Source: Ilumatobacteraceae bacterium
Lineage (GTDB): Bacteria > Actinomycetota > Acidimicrobiia > Acidimicrobiales > Ilumatobacteraceae
DNA: 40,804 nt
Reading direction: 5' to 3'
Assembly (NCBI GenBank): GCA_025463305.1
Contig: JAOBWK010000025.1
Location: 1-40,804, forward strand
In this document: piece after piece, positions 15,767 through 24,258 of the stretch
How positions within the stretch are numbered: the stretch's first letter is position 1
Layout: every line of letters starts with the position of its first letter
Notes under the pieces: model-generated
Database searches by the model: none
What the model saw: only the letters and a program-made list of their open reading frames with translations
What the model was told of the DNA's origin: nothing
Position numbers and translations under genes: made by a program

Positions 15767-18700
15767 GCGCGCGGGTGCGGGTGCGCGATGCGGGCTTCAC
15801 GCTCGTCGAGCTGCTGATCGCGATCGTGCTCAGCGGCATCATCGGCGGGGTGACGGTGGCCGCGATGTCGACATCGTTGAACGTCGCCAGTTCCACCTCC
15901 GAAGAGGTCGCCGACACCACCGATGCCGGGTTGATCTCAGCGTTCCTCATCCGCGATGCGCAGGCGTCCGGGCCCGCCACGTCGTCATCGTCCGGCGCCT
16001 CCAGCGACCTCGGTGTGTCGACGGCGGCCAGCGGCGTGAACTGGTCCGGCTGCACCCAGCCGGGCGCGTTCGTGGCCCGCTTCAGCTGGCCGGACCCGGA
16101 CACGCTGCACAGCGGACGAGTCGTGGTGGCGACGTACGCGCTCGACGCCGATCAACAGCTCACCCGGCGGATCTGCCAGAACGGCGCGTCGACCGACCTC
16201 GTCCTCGGGCACAGCGTCGCCGTCGCCACCGCGGCCTGCCTGCCCGACGCGCAGTGCACCGATCCCGGCGGCTCCGTCGCGTTGAGCCTGCGCGGCACCG
16301 GAGCGCGGATCCCGTTCGACTACACGCTCACCGCGACGCTGCGCGTCAACGCCCAGACGCGCGCCACGTCGGCCAACTCCTCGCCCGTCGCGCTGGTCGC
16401 ACTCGGTGATCCGGGCTCGACGCGGCCCTGTCCCAACCTCACCCTCGGCGGGGCGGCCCGACTGACCGTGCTCGGCGACGTGGTGGTGGGGTCGGACTGT
16501 GGCGCGCAGCCGATCGCCGGCGACCGCCACCAGCTCGCCGCCACCGGCTCGGTCAGCACGCCCACCGGGGTGAGCGATCCGTTCGCCGACATCGCCGCCC
16601 CCTCGGAGCCGTGCAGCGGCGCGGCGAACCCGTCGCCCGTCGGCAACCAACCCGATTCCTCGCACGCGGTGGTGTACCCGCTGCCGGTCTCGATCACGAG
16701 CGCGGTGCAGTTCCAGCCGGGCACGTACATCTTCTGTGCCGGCCTCGATGTCGGCGTCGGCGCGACGGTGGTCGGCAGCGACGTGCTCCTCGTCGTCGCC
16801 GGCGGCACGCTGAGCATCAGCGATCAGGCGTCGGTGCACTTGACCGCGAAGCGCGACGGCGATCACGCCAACCTGGTCGCGTGGATCACCACCGCACAGC
16901 GAGTGGCCCTCCACGGTGGCACGACGGCTGACACCCTCGACGGCTACGTCTACGCACCGACCTCGCAGGTGGTCATCGACGGCGCCGGCAGCTGGAACAT
17001 CGGCGGTGTCGTCGCCCAAGGCCTGTCGGTCAGCGGCAGCACGTCGACCCGGCTCGGCATCCCCGTGCCCGCCGTGACGATCACGGTGCCGACGCTGCCG
17101 GCCGGTGAGGTCGGCGTCGGATGTGCGCCGGTCACGCTCACCGCGTCCGGTGGCACGGCCCCGTACCGTTGGGTGGCGAGCGGATTGCCGGACGGCCTCG
17201 CGCTCGACCCGGTCTCAGGCACGATCTCCGGGACGCCGACCCGCGCCGGCACGTTCGACGTCGTCGTGACCGCGTTCGACGCAACCCAGGCGGCGTCGTC
17301 GAGCTCGTTCTCGATGTCGGTCACACCGGCGCTCGCGGTCACCGGGCCGGCGTCGCTGCCGAACGGTGAGGTCGGCGTCGTCTACCCGTCGCCCGTGGCG
17401 ACGTCATCGGGCGGCACGTTGCCCGTGACCTGGAGCGCGAGCGCGCTGCCCGCCGGTCTGGCGATCGGTCCCTCGACCGGCGCGATCACGGGCACACCCA
17501 CCGCGGCCGGCACCTTCGCGGTCGTCGTGTCCGCTCGTGACGCCGTCGGCGCCATGGCGAGTCGGTCGCTGTCGCTGACCATCGCGCCGGCACTCGCGAT
17601 CACGACGGCGACCCTGCCGGCTGGGCAGGCCGGGGCGAGCTACCCGAGCACGGCCGTGCAATCGTCCGGCGGGACGGCCGCGTACCAGTGGTCGGCGAGC
17701 GGGCTGCCGGTCGGGCTGTCGATGGACACCACCGGTTCCCTGTCGGGTACGCCGACGACCGCCGGCACGTACACCGTCGTGGTGCAGGTCACCGACGCGA
17801 TGTCGGCGACGGCGTCGGCGACGTACACCCTCACCGTCGGTGCGGCGCTGGCCGTCGGCACCACGGCGCTGCCGAACGGTGATGTCCGAACCCCCTATCC
17901 GGCCACGGCACTGACGACGTCGGGCGGCACCGCGCCGTACACCTGGTCGGCGGTCGGCCTGCCCGCCGGGCTGTCGCTCGACCCGGCCACCGGCGTGCTC
18001 TCCGGCACGCCGACAGCCGCCGGCACGTCGACGATCCAGGTCACCGTCGTCGACGCGGTGGCGGCGGCATCGTCGGCGCAGTACTCGATGACGATCAACC
18101 AGCTGCCGGTGATCACGGGTCCGGCCAGCCCGCCCGCCGCGCAGGTCGGCGTCGCCTACCCGTCGACCCAGATCACCACGTCCGGCGGCACGTACCCGTT
18201 CACCTGGGTGGCGACGGGCCTGCCGGCGGGCATGTCGATCGACGGCGCGAGCGGCGTGGTGTCGGGCACGCCGACCACGGCCGGATCGTCGCACGTCCAC
18301 GTCACGGCCACGGACGCGCTCGGGGCCGTCGCCGCCGCGGACACCACCTTCGTGGTCAACTCACCCGTGAGCATCACCACGTCGAGCTTGGCCTCCACCC
18401 AGCTCGGCGCCAACTACTCGGCGACGCTCGCGGCCACTGGCGGCACGACGCCGTACACGTGGTCCGCCACCGGTCTGCCGTCCGGCCTGACCATCAGCGC
18501 GGCCGGCGTCATCTCCGGGACACCGACCGCGGCCGGAACGTTCTCGGTGATCGCCAAGGTGGTCGACACCGGTTCGCGCACGGCGACCGCGAGCCTGAGC
18601 CTGTTCGTCAGCTCCGTCCCGGCCGGCTGCCCGGCGAACCCCGCTGGCTGGCGCGCCGAGTACTACAGCAACGGCTCGCTGACCGGCACGGCGACGCTGT

Positions 18701-19419
18701 GCCGCGACGACGCTGCGGTCAACTTCAACTGGGGAACCGGCTCGCCGGCGACGGGCCTGCCGGTGGACAACTTCTCGGTCCGCTGGACCCGCACGCAGAC
18801 CTTCGCGGCTGGCGACTACATCTTCTCGATGGGCAACGACGACGGTGGCCGGCTGTACATCGACGGCACGTTGGTGCTCGACAAGTGGTCGGACCAGTCC
18901 TACCCGTCCACGGTGCCGAGCGTGACCGAAACGCTCGCGGCCGGCGATCACACGATCGTGATGGAGTACTACGAGCGAGGCGGCAACGCCCAGGCCACCC
19001 TGTCGTGGGCGGCGTACGTCCCCGTGACGTGCCCGTCGAACCCCGCTGGCTGGGTCGGTCAGTACTACGCCAACATCTCGCTGTCCGGCACGCCCGTCAT
19101 GTGTCGCGACGACTCGGCGATCAACTTCGACTGGGGGAGCGGCTCGCCCGACTCGACGGTGCCGTCGGACAACTTCTCCATCCGCTGGACCCGCACCAAG
19201 ACCTTCACCGCCGGCACCTACACGTTCACGCTCGGCACCGACGACGGTGGCCGGCTGTACATCGATGGCACGCTGGTGCTCGACAAGTGGAACGATCAGG
19301 GCTACCCGAGTCCGCAACCGTCGGTCACCCGCACGCTGACGGCGGGGGCGCACACGCTGGTCGTCGAGTACTACGAGCGCGGCGGCGGCGCGAAGGCGAC
19401 CCTGGTCCAGAGCCCCTGA
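15763..19419 (+). CDS. Giant prepilin-like adhesin: class III signal, six He_PIG repeats, two PA14 domains
   Basis: 1218 residues from ATG 15763, overlapping the previous stop. The N-terminus MSARVRVRDAG is followed by FTLVELLIAIVLSGIIGGVTVAAM, a canonical prepilin signal with Glu at position 5. Residues about 30-215 look like a pseudopilin head with cysteines. Residues about 221-437 are a Gly/Val-rich beta region (LGGAARLTVLGDVVVGSDCG, DGYVYAPTSQVVIDG) resembling polymer-forming folds. Residues about 438-952 hold six putative Ig (He_PIG) repeats with the core SGLPxGLxxDxxxGxxSGTP. Two PA14-like domains end the protein (about 955-1082 and 1090-1218), each with a CPxNPAGW entry, a CRDD cysteine and NDDGGRLYIDG or TDDGGRLYIDG. 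PA14 domains commonly bind sugars. A pilus-tip or surface adhesin is the likely role, by inference. No second membrane or wall anchor is seen. Confidence 0.88.
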   Translation: MSARVRVRDAGFTLVELLIAIVLSGIIGGVTVAAMSTSLNVASSTSEEVADTTDAGLISAFLIRDAQASGPATSSSSGASSDLGVSTAASGVNWSGCTQPGAFVARFSWPDPDTLHSGRVVVATYALDADQQLTRRICQNGASTDLVLGHSVAVATAACLPDAQCTDPGGSVALSLRGTGARIPFDYTLTATLRVNAQTRATSANSSPVALVALGDPGSTRPCPNLTLGGAARLTVLGDVVVGSDCGAQPIAGDRHQLAATGSVSTPTGVSDPFADIAAPSEPCSGAANPSPVGNQPDSSHAVVYPLPVSITSAVQFQPGTYIFCAGLDVGVGATVVGSDVLLVVAGGTLSISDQASVHLTAKRDGDHANLVAWITTAQRVALHGGTTADTLDGYVYAPTSQVVIDGAGSWNIGGVVAQGLSVSGSTSTRLGIPVPAVTITVPTLPAGEVGVGCAPVTLTASGGTAPYRWVASGLPDGLALDPVSGTISGTPTRAGTFDVVVTAFDATQAASSSSFSMSVTPALAVTGPASLPNGEVGVVYPSPVATSSGGTLPVTWSASALPAGLAIGPSTGAITGTPTAAGTFAVVVSARDAVGAMASRSLSLTIAPALAITTATLPAGQAGASYPSTAVQSSGGTAAYQWSASGLPVGLSMDTTGSLSGTPTTAGTYTVVVQVTDAMSATASATYTLTVGAALAVGTTALPNGDVRTPYPATALTTSGGTAPYTWSAVGLPAGLSLDPATGVLSGTPTAAGTSTIQVTVVDAVAAASSAQYSMTINQLPVITGPASPPAAQVGVAYPSTQITTSGGTYPFTWVATGLPAGMSIDGASGVVSGTPTTAGSSHVHVTATDALGAVAAADTTFVVNSPVSITTSSLASTQLGANYSATLAATGGTTPYTWSATGLPSGLTISAAGVISGTPTAAGTFSVIAKVVDTGSRTATASLSLFVSSVPAGCPANPAGWRAEYYSNGSLTGTATLCRDDAAVNFNWGTGSPATGLPVDNFSVRWTRTQTFAAGDYIFSMGNDDGGRLYIDGTLVLDKWSDQSYPSTVPSVTETLAAGDHTIVMEYYERGGNAQATLSWAAYVPVTCPSNPAGWVGQYYANISLSGTPVMCRDDSAINFDWGSGSPDSTVPSDNFSIRWTRTKTFTAGTYTFTLGTDDGGRLYIDGTLVLDKWNDQGYPSPQPSVTRTLTAGAHTLVVEYYERGGGAKATLVQSP
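17074..18618 (+). repeat. Six tandem He_PIG-type Ig-like repeats
   Basis: Six repeats of about 255-261 bp (85-87 residues) inside the giant prepilin-like gene. Each has a LPxGxxGxxY-like opening, SGGTxPYxW, SGLPxGLS, a SGTPTxAGT turn and a final VTxxDAxxxxAS strand. Repeats are diverged from one another, so the array is old rather than a recent expansion. Confidence 0.85.
18625..19416 (+). repeat. Two tandem PA14-like domains
   Basis: Two closely similar domains of about 130 residues at the C-terminus of the giant prepilin-like protein, 18625-19010 and 19030-19416. Both contain VRWTRTQTF or IRWTRTKTF, DDGGRLYIDGTLVLDKW and VxEYYERGG. The strong similarity points to a fairly recent internal duplication. 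Confidence 0.85.
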
Positions 19420-19440
19420 TCCGCGTCGGCCGCGGCAGGG

Positions 19441-20130
19441 TCAGCCCTGCGGGACGAACGAGTCGCCGTCGAACCGGTCGACGAAGGTGAACGACTCCAC
19501 CGGGTTGCGCTTGAGCTTCGTCGGTCGGTGGACGGGGTGGCCGAGGAAGATCGTGCCGGCGAGTGCCCACGTCGGCGGCAGCCCGAGCAGACCCGCCGCG
19601 TCGCGCTCGGCGCGGGCCAGGAAGGTGGTGAGCACACCGCCCAGGCCGCGACTGCGCGCGGCCAGCAGCACGTTCCAGCAGAACGGGTAGATGGAGCCGC
19701 CGCCGGTGACAGGCGGTCGATCGAGGTGCTGGTCCATCATCGACACGTACGCGAGGTCGACCGCGATCACCAGCACCACGGGGATGTCGACGATGTGCTC
19801 GATGATGTCGTTCGGCACTGCCCCTCGCGTGGGCGGGATCGCGTAGGGCGACGCCTCGACCGACGTGAACGGCGTGACGCCGGTGGACGCCACAGCGAGG
19901 TACTCGTCCCACACCGGGCGCATCAGATCGCCGACCGCGGCTCGCACGGCAGGGTCCTTGAGGACGGCGACGCGCCATCCCTGACGGTTGCCGCCACTCG
20001 GCGCGAAGCGGGCGTCGTCGAGGATCGCGTGCAGGGTGGCGTCGTCGACGGCTTCGTCGGTGAAACGACGGATGGACGCCGTCGTGCGGATCGCGGTGCG
20101 CAGATCGAGGGTGTGGTCGGCGTCGGACAT
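19441..20130 (-). CDS. Nitroreductase family protein
   Basis: 229 residues from ATG 20130. Nitroreductase-fold flavoproteins reduce diverse substrates with FMN and NAD(P)H as dimers in the cytoplasm. The FMN-binding start TTASIRRFTDEAVDDATL is followed by DDARFAPSGGNRQGWR, the typical Ser-Gly-Gly-Asn-x-Gln motif. The dimer region YPFCWNVLLAARSRGLGG and the C-terminal LGHPVHRPTKLKR complete the family pattern. The natural substrate is unknown. The frame is open far upstream on the minus strand, but that part is shadow of other genes. Its start overlaps the lipoprotein stop by 1 bp (TGATG), so the two are likely co-transcribed. It converges on the giant prepilin gene with a 21-bp gap. Confidence 0.92.
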   Translation of the reverse strand: MSDADHTLDLRTAIRTTASIRRFTDEAVDDATLHAILDDARFAPSGGNRQGWRVAVLKDPAVRAAVGDLMRPVWDEYLAVASTGVTPFTSVEASPYAIPPTRGAVPNDIIEHIVDIPVVLVIAVDLAYVSMMDQHLDRPPVTGGGSIYPFCWNVLLAARSRGLGGVLTTFLARAERDAAGLLGLPPTWALAGTIFLGHPVHRPTKLKRNPVESFTFVDRFDGDSFVPQG

Positions 20131-20855
20131 CAGCTGCTCGTCGGCACGTCGACGGACGCACCGGGGATGTCGACGGACGCGGGCGGGGGCACGTAGATGT
20201 CGGTGGTGTCCGGTGGGACGTACGGCAGGTCGACCGAGTTGCCGGTGCTGTTCGGCGGGCAGGCCTGGTCCATCGTGGTGGTGGCCAGCAGGATCTGCTT
20301 GGGCTGCGGGACCAGCCCGACGACGCAGATGAACTCTGCCGTGCCGTTGCTGGGCCCGGTGGGGGCGACGACGAGGAGCAGCGACTCCGGGTTCACGCCG
20401 GCGCGGGCCTCGATCCGCCATTCGGCCGGCACCGTCGAGCACGGTGCGGTCGAACAGGTGCCGTCTGGCAGGTCGACGATCTCGCCGGTGCAGCTGGAGC
20501 CGGCAGCGGGCTCGCCGACCTTCAGGGTCAGCTCCAGCGACGGGAACGGACGCCACGTGCCCGTGGTCGTGCAGTTGTAGACACCCGGTGCGTCCAGCGT
20601 GCGCTGCACCTGGCCGAGCCCGGCGACCTCGGCGTTCGGGTCGGCGATGCCGGTGGTGACGGCCGACGCGGCACCCGTCGAGCCGCCACCCGTGACCGCG
20701 CCGCTCGTCACGGAGGCCGGGCTCTGGATCGCCGTCGGACCGGTGGTGGACGACTTCGAGGCGTCGCTGCTGCAGCCCGCCGCGACGGCGACGAGGGCGG
20801 CGCAGCAGGCGCCGAGCACGCCCAGCCGGGATCGTGAGCGGGCGGTCGTGGGCAT
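20130..20855 (-). CDS. Putative secreted lipoprotein
   Basis: 241 residues. The basic N-terminus MPTTARSRSRLG, a hydrophobic stretch and the lipobox-like AVAAGC28 suggest export and lipid attachment at C28. A Ser/Thr/Gly-rich linker follows to about residue 65, typical of lipoproteins that span the wall. The remainder has six cysteines in spaced pairs (YNCTTT, SSCTGE, GTCSTAPCS, FICVVG, DQACPP), suggesting disulfides. The C-terminus is Pro/Asp-rich (YVPPDTTDIYVPPPASVDIP). No family was recognised. It is encoded directly upstream of the nitroreductase and divergent, by only 22 bp, from the DUF2142 membrane protein, so its promoter must overlap that gene. Confidence 0.75.
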   Translation of the reverse strand: MPTTARSRSRLGVLGACCAALVAVAAGCSSDASKSSTTGPTAIQSPASVTSGAVTGGGSTGAASAVTTGIADPNAEVAGLGQVQRTLDAPGVYNCTTTGTWRPFPSLELTLKVGEPAAGSSCTGEIVDLPDGTCSTAPCSTVPAEWRIEARAGVNPESLLLVVAPTGPSNGTAEFICVVGLVPQPKQILLATTTMDQACPPNSTGNSVDLPYVPPDTTDIYVPPPASVDIPGASVDVPTSS

Positions 20856-20877
20856 GTCCGTACGCTAGCTTCGGGCG

Positions 20878-22395
20878 ATGCCGAGACGGGGGCAACGGTG
20901 GAACGCCCGGCCCCTCCTCGAGCTCGTCGTGCTCGGCATCACCATCCTCGGACTGCTCACGACGTGGTCGATCGCGACAGCCCGCTACGGCGGACCCGAC
21001 GAGCCGGCGCACGTCCTGCGCGCCGCGAGCGTGGCACGCGGTCAAGTCCTCGGCAACGTCGTGCCGCAGCTCGTCGGCGGGTTCCGATCCGTCACGGTGC
21101 CGGCGCCGTTGACCACCGGCGATCCACGTTGCTTCCGCCACGATCGGCGCACACCGGCGACCTGTGCGGTGGCCGACGCCACTGCGAAGGGACTGCGCAC
21201 CGCCGCCACCACGTCGGGCACGTATCCGCCCTGGTACTACGCGATGGTCGGGCTCCCGGTGCGGCTCGTCGGCGACGCATCGAGCGTGCCGTGGTACCGC
21301 CTGCTGGCCGCGCTGTGGTGCACCGTCGCACTCGTCGTCGCGATCTCGCGGTCGCGTCGCGCGACGACCACGATCGTCATCGCCGCTGTCGCGCCGGCGG
21401 CGTGGTTCCTCTTCGGCGTCGTCAACCCGAACTCGTTGGAGATCGCCCTCACGCTCATCGCCTGGGTCGGCGTCGAACGCGTCCGGACCGCGGTCGATCC
21501 ACCGAGCAGCGAGCTGTGGTGGATCGGCGGCCCGATGGCGCTCGCGATCCTGATCCGCCCGATTGCTGCCGTCGCGCTGGGCACGATGGTGATCGTGCTG
21601 CTGCTGGTCCGTCGCGGCGACCAGCGACTCGGTCGGGCGCGATGGCAGCGGATGCTCGTCGCGCCGGCGGTCGCTGTCGTGCTCACCCTCGCCTGGAGCG
21701 CCTGGAGCAACGTGTCGGTGAGCGACTCGCGCGAGGCCTCGCCGCTCGATGCCGTCGAGCGGCTGCAGCGTGTCGTGTCGGTCGTCCCCATGTTCCTCCG
21801 CGAGGTGCCGAGCTCGCTCGGCTGGCGAGAGTTCGCCGCGCCCTGGCCGGCGACGGCGCTCTGGTGGGGTCTCGTCGTGCTCGTCGCCGGCTGCATCGTG
21901 ACCCGCACCATTCGTTCGCGTCAGGGATCGCTGCTCGTCGCCTGGTCGCTCACGGGAGTGTCGGTGGTGATCGTGCCGATCGCGTTCGAGACCGTGTTCG
22001 CCGGGCGGATCGGATTCATCTGGCAGGGTCGCTACTCGATCCCCACCGCGCTCGGGCTGATCGTGCTCGGATCGACGCTCGTCGCCGACCTCGTCCCCGA
22101 CGCGCGGTGGGCGATCGGCATCGCCGCGGCCCTTGCCGAATTCTTGACGTTCTGGGGAACGCTGCGCCGATACACCGTCGGATCGGACGGATCGTGGTGG
22201 TTCCGCGATGCTGCCTGGCACCCGCGAGCTGCCCCCGGCATGCTGCTGCTGGCGAATGCTGCGTTGATGTCCTGGTTGCTGATCGCTGGCAACCGAATGC
22301 ATGTGTCGGAGTCGGCGCTCGAGGTCGACGGCGATTCGGCAAGCGATCCTCAAGCAGATCTCGCTGAACGTGGTCGGAACGCCGCCCAACGTTGA
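20878..22395 (+). CDS. DUF2142 family polytopic membrane protein
   Basis: 505 residues with about ten hydrophobic segments spread over the length, the first at ELVVLGITILGLLTTWSI (about 18-35). It carries the DUF2142 hallmark GGPDEPAHVLRAA just after the first helix, the extracytoplasmic region with YPPWYYAMVGLP, and WFLFGVVNPNSLEI in a later helix. The acidic PDEPAH motif outside the first helix resembles the catalytic loop of GT-C glycosyltransferases, so a lipid-linked sugar transferase acting in surface polysaccharide or protein glycosylation is plausible but unproven. A C-terminal acidic tail of about 35 residues is probably cytoplasmic. ATG 20878 is the first available start. Confidence 0.8.
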   Translation: MPRRGQRWNARPLLELVVLGITILGLLTTWSIATARYGGPDEPAHVLRAASVARGQVLGNVVPQLVGGFRSVTVPAPLTTGDPRCFRHDRRTPATCAVADATAKGLRTAATTSGTYPPWYYAMVGLPVRLVGDASSVPWYRLLAALWCTVALVVAISRSRRATTTIVIAAVAPAAWFLFGVVNPNSLEIALTLIAWVGVERVRTAVDPPSSELWWIGGPMALAILIRPIAAVALGTMVIVLLLVRRGDQRLGRARWQRMLVAPAVAVVLTLAWSAWSNVSVSDSREASPLDAVERLQRVVSVVPMFLREVPSSLGWREFAAPWPATALWWGLVVLVAGCIVTRTIRSRQGSLLVAWSLTGVSVVIVPIAFETVFAGRIGFIWQGRYSIPTALGLIVLGSTLVADLVPDARWAIGIAAALAEFLTFWGTLRRYTVGSDGSWWFRDAAWHPRAAPGMLLLANAALMSWLLIAGNRMHVSESALEVDGDSASDPQADLAERGRNAAQR

Positions 22396-22488
22396 CCATC
22401 TCTTGCCTCGACATCGAGCGCACAGTGACGGATAGTTGCGGCGTTGCTGCAGCGAGTGGGCGCAGTATCTGAACCGGTGGGCGGGACA

Positions 22489-24165
22489 ATGAACACAACT
22501 CAGGATGGGCGGGGCGTCATCGACGCTCCCATGCACAGGCGGCGGATCGCGGTGGGCGGTCGGTGGCGCGGCGTCGCGATGGCGGTCATGGCAGCGTTGC
22601 CATCGATCGCTGTCGTGGACGTCGCGACGTCGAGCCCGACGGCAGCGTCCTCGGACGCGACCGACACGGGCTCGCTGTCGGCGATCACCCAGATGACGGG
22701 TGCGCAGAAGATGTGGGAGCAGGGCATCGACGGTGATGGCATCGGTGTCGCGCTGATCGACACCGGCGTGGCGAAGGTGCAAGGCCTGGCTGCGCCCGGC
22801 AAGGTCATCGACGGGCCCGACCTGTCGTTCGACTCCCAGGACCCGAACCTCGCGCACACCGACGCCTTCGGCCACGGCACGCACCTCGCCGGCATCATCG
22901 CCGGTTCCGACATCGCACCTGGCACGTCGAACAAGGGATGCCAGACGTGCCTGAACAACTCTGCGTACAGCGACACGACGAAGTTCGAGGGCATGGCGCC
23001 CGGCGCGCACATCGTCAACGTCAAGGTCGGCGCCTACGACGGCTCCGTCGACGTCACCCAGATCATCGCCGGCATCGACTGGGTCGTGCAGCACCGCAAC
23101 GATCCCGGGCTCAACATCCGCGTCCTGAACCTCAGCTTCGGCACCGACTCTCTGCAGTCGGCCGACATCGATCCGCTCGTGTTCGCGGTCGAGCAGGCCT
23201 GGGCCGCCGGGATCGTCGTGGTGGCGGCCGCCGGCAACGACGGTGACAAGCCCGGCCCCCTGGCCGATCCGGCGATGTCGCCCTCCGTGCTGGCGGTCGG
23301 CTCGATCGACCCGCATGGCACCCTGCACACGTCCGACGACACCGTCGCCGACTTCGCCCAGCACGGCACGGCGGCCCGCGGTGTCGACATCGCCGCCCCC
23401 GGGGTGTCCGTGCTCAGCCTCGCCGTTCCCGGTGGCTTCGTCGACCAGAACATCACCACCGGCAAGGTCGGGACCCGGTTCCAGCGGGCGAGCGGCACCA
23501 GCCAGTCGACGGCGGTCGTGTCCGGCCTGGTGGCGCTGCTGCTCGACAAGTACCCGACGGCGACCCCCGACGACATCAAGACCCTGCTGACGATGACCGG
23601 CACCGGCATCCTCGGCAGCGGCAGCGGTGGCAAGGACAAGAACTACCTCGGTGCCGGTCTGGCCGACCTCACCAAGCTGTCGAGCCTGCTCGGTCTGATC
23701 GTGAACGGGCTGCTCAACGCGATCCTGCCGGTGCCCCCGCACGGCAAGGGGACCGGCACGCTCGAGGACTCCCGTGGCAGCTACCACGTGATGATCGGCG
23801 ACAGCGCCCTCGTCGGTGAGGTCGACATCTTCGGTCAGCCATGGGTGGCCAAGACGATGGCGGCGCAGACCAAGGCTCGGTCGACCTGGTCGGGCTCGAG
23901 GTGGAACGGGTCGACGTGGTCCGGTGATCATTTCAACGGCCTCGTCTGGTCGTCGGCTGCCTGGGCCGGCAACGACTGGACGGGGCAGCCGTGGTCGGGT
24001 GCTCGCTGGACCGATCAGGTCTGGAACGGTGCTCGTTGGTCGGGTGCTCGTTGGTCGGGTGCTCGCTGGTCCGGCGCCCGTTGGACATCGGCGGGCTGGG
24101 ACGGCGCACGGTGGTCGGGTGCTCGGTGGTCGGGTGCTCGTTGGAGCGACGCGGTCTGGGGCTGA
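22489..24165 (+). CDS. Secreted subtilisin-like serine protease (S8) with Trp-pentapeptide tail
   Basis: 558 residues from ATG 22489; a TTG at 22444 and an ATG at 22531 are alternatives. A basic stretch (MHRRRIAVGGRWRG) and the hydrophobic AMAVMAALPSIAVVDVA form a signal peptide. The catalytic triad is complete: D91 in VALIDTGV, H129 in FGHGTHLAG, S338 in ASGTSQSTAVVSG, with the oxyanion Asn in AAAGNDGD. No I9-type propeptide precedes the catalytic domain. After residue about 400 there is a short Gly/Leu region. Residues 467-558 are then a strictly periodic pentapeptide array with a tryptophan at the first position (consensus WSGAR). The tail could bind surface sugars or another partner, or fold as a solenoid; I know no defined family for it. 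The protease fold is certain, substrate unknown. Confidence 0.9.
   Translation: MNTTQDGRGVIDAPMHRRRIAVGGRWRGVAMAVMAALPSIAVVDVATSSPTAASSDATDTGSLSAITQMTGAQKMWEQGIDGDGIGVALIDTGVAKVQGLAAPGKVIDGPDLSFDSQDPNLAHTDAFGHGTHLAGIIAGSDIAPGTSNKGCQTCLNNSAYSDTTKFEGMAPGAHIVNVKVGAYDGSVDVTQIIAGIDWVVQHRNDPGLNIRVLNLSFGTDSLQSADIDPLVFAVEQAWAAGIVVVAAAGNDGDKPGPLADPAMSPSVLAVGSIDPHGTLHTSDDTVADFAQHGTAARGVDIAAPGVSVLSLAVPGGFVDQNITTGKVGTRFQRASGTSQSTAVVSGLVALLLDKYPTATPDDIKTLLTMTGTGILGSGSGGKDKNYLGAGLADLTKLSSLLGLIVNGLLNAILPVPPHGKGTGTLEDSRGSYHVMIGDSALVGEVDIFGQPWVAKTMAAQTKARSTWSGSRWNGSTWSGDHFNGLVWSSAAWAGNDWTGQPWSGARWTDQVWNGARWSGARWSGARWSGARWTSAGWDGARWSGARWSGARWSDAVWG
23887..24162 (+). repeat. Trp-centred pentapeptide array (15-bp repeats)
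   Basis: Eighteen pentapeptides plus a final WG, with no break in the 5-residue register. All begin with Trp except the fourth (FNGLV). The commonest unit is WSGAR. At DNA level neighbouring units in 24034-24147 are nearly identical 15-mers, so the tail is probably variable in length between strains. Confidence 0.9.
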
Positions 24166-24177
24166 CCGGCGGACGCC

Positions 24178-24241
24178 GGATGCGCTGACCGGGGCGTCAT
24201 CGCCTGGGCAACCAGGTCGATCACTCTGGTCAGCGCCATCC
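24178..24241 (+). ncRNA. Candidate structured RNA element upstream of the GGDEF-EAL gene
   Basis: The outer stem pairs GGATGCGCTGACC (24178-24190) with GGTCAGCGCCATCC (24228-24241) with one bulged base. Inside it, CCTGG-GCAA-CCAGG (24203-24216) is a perfect hairpin with a GNRA tetraloop, extended by ATCG/CGAT. This nested structure with a GNRA loop looks like RNA rather than a protein site. It may be the terminator of the protease gene, or a regulatory leader of the downstream gene. It does not match the GEMM c-di-GMP riboswitch consensus that I can recall. Confidence 0.4.
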
Positions 24242-24258
24242 TGATCTGGCAAGAAGCT

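Noticed and set aside
23887..24162. CRISPR or non-coding minisatellite
   Set aside because: The 15-bp repeats stay in frame with the protease and encode a regular pentapeptide; there are no spacers.
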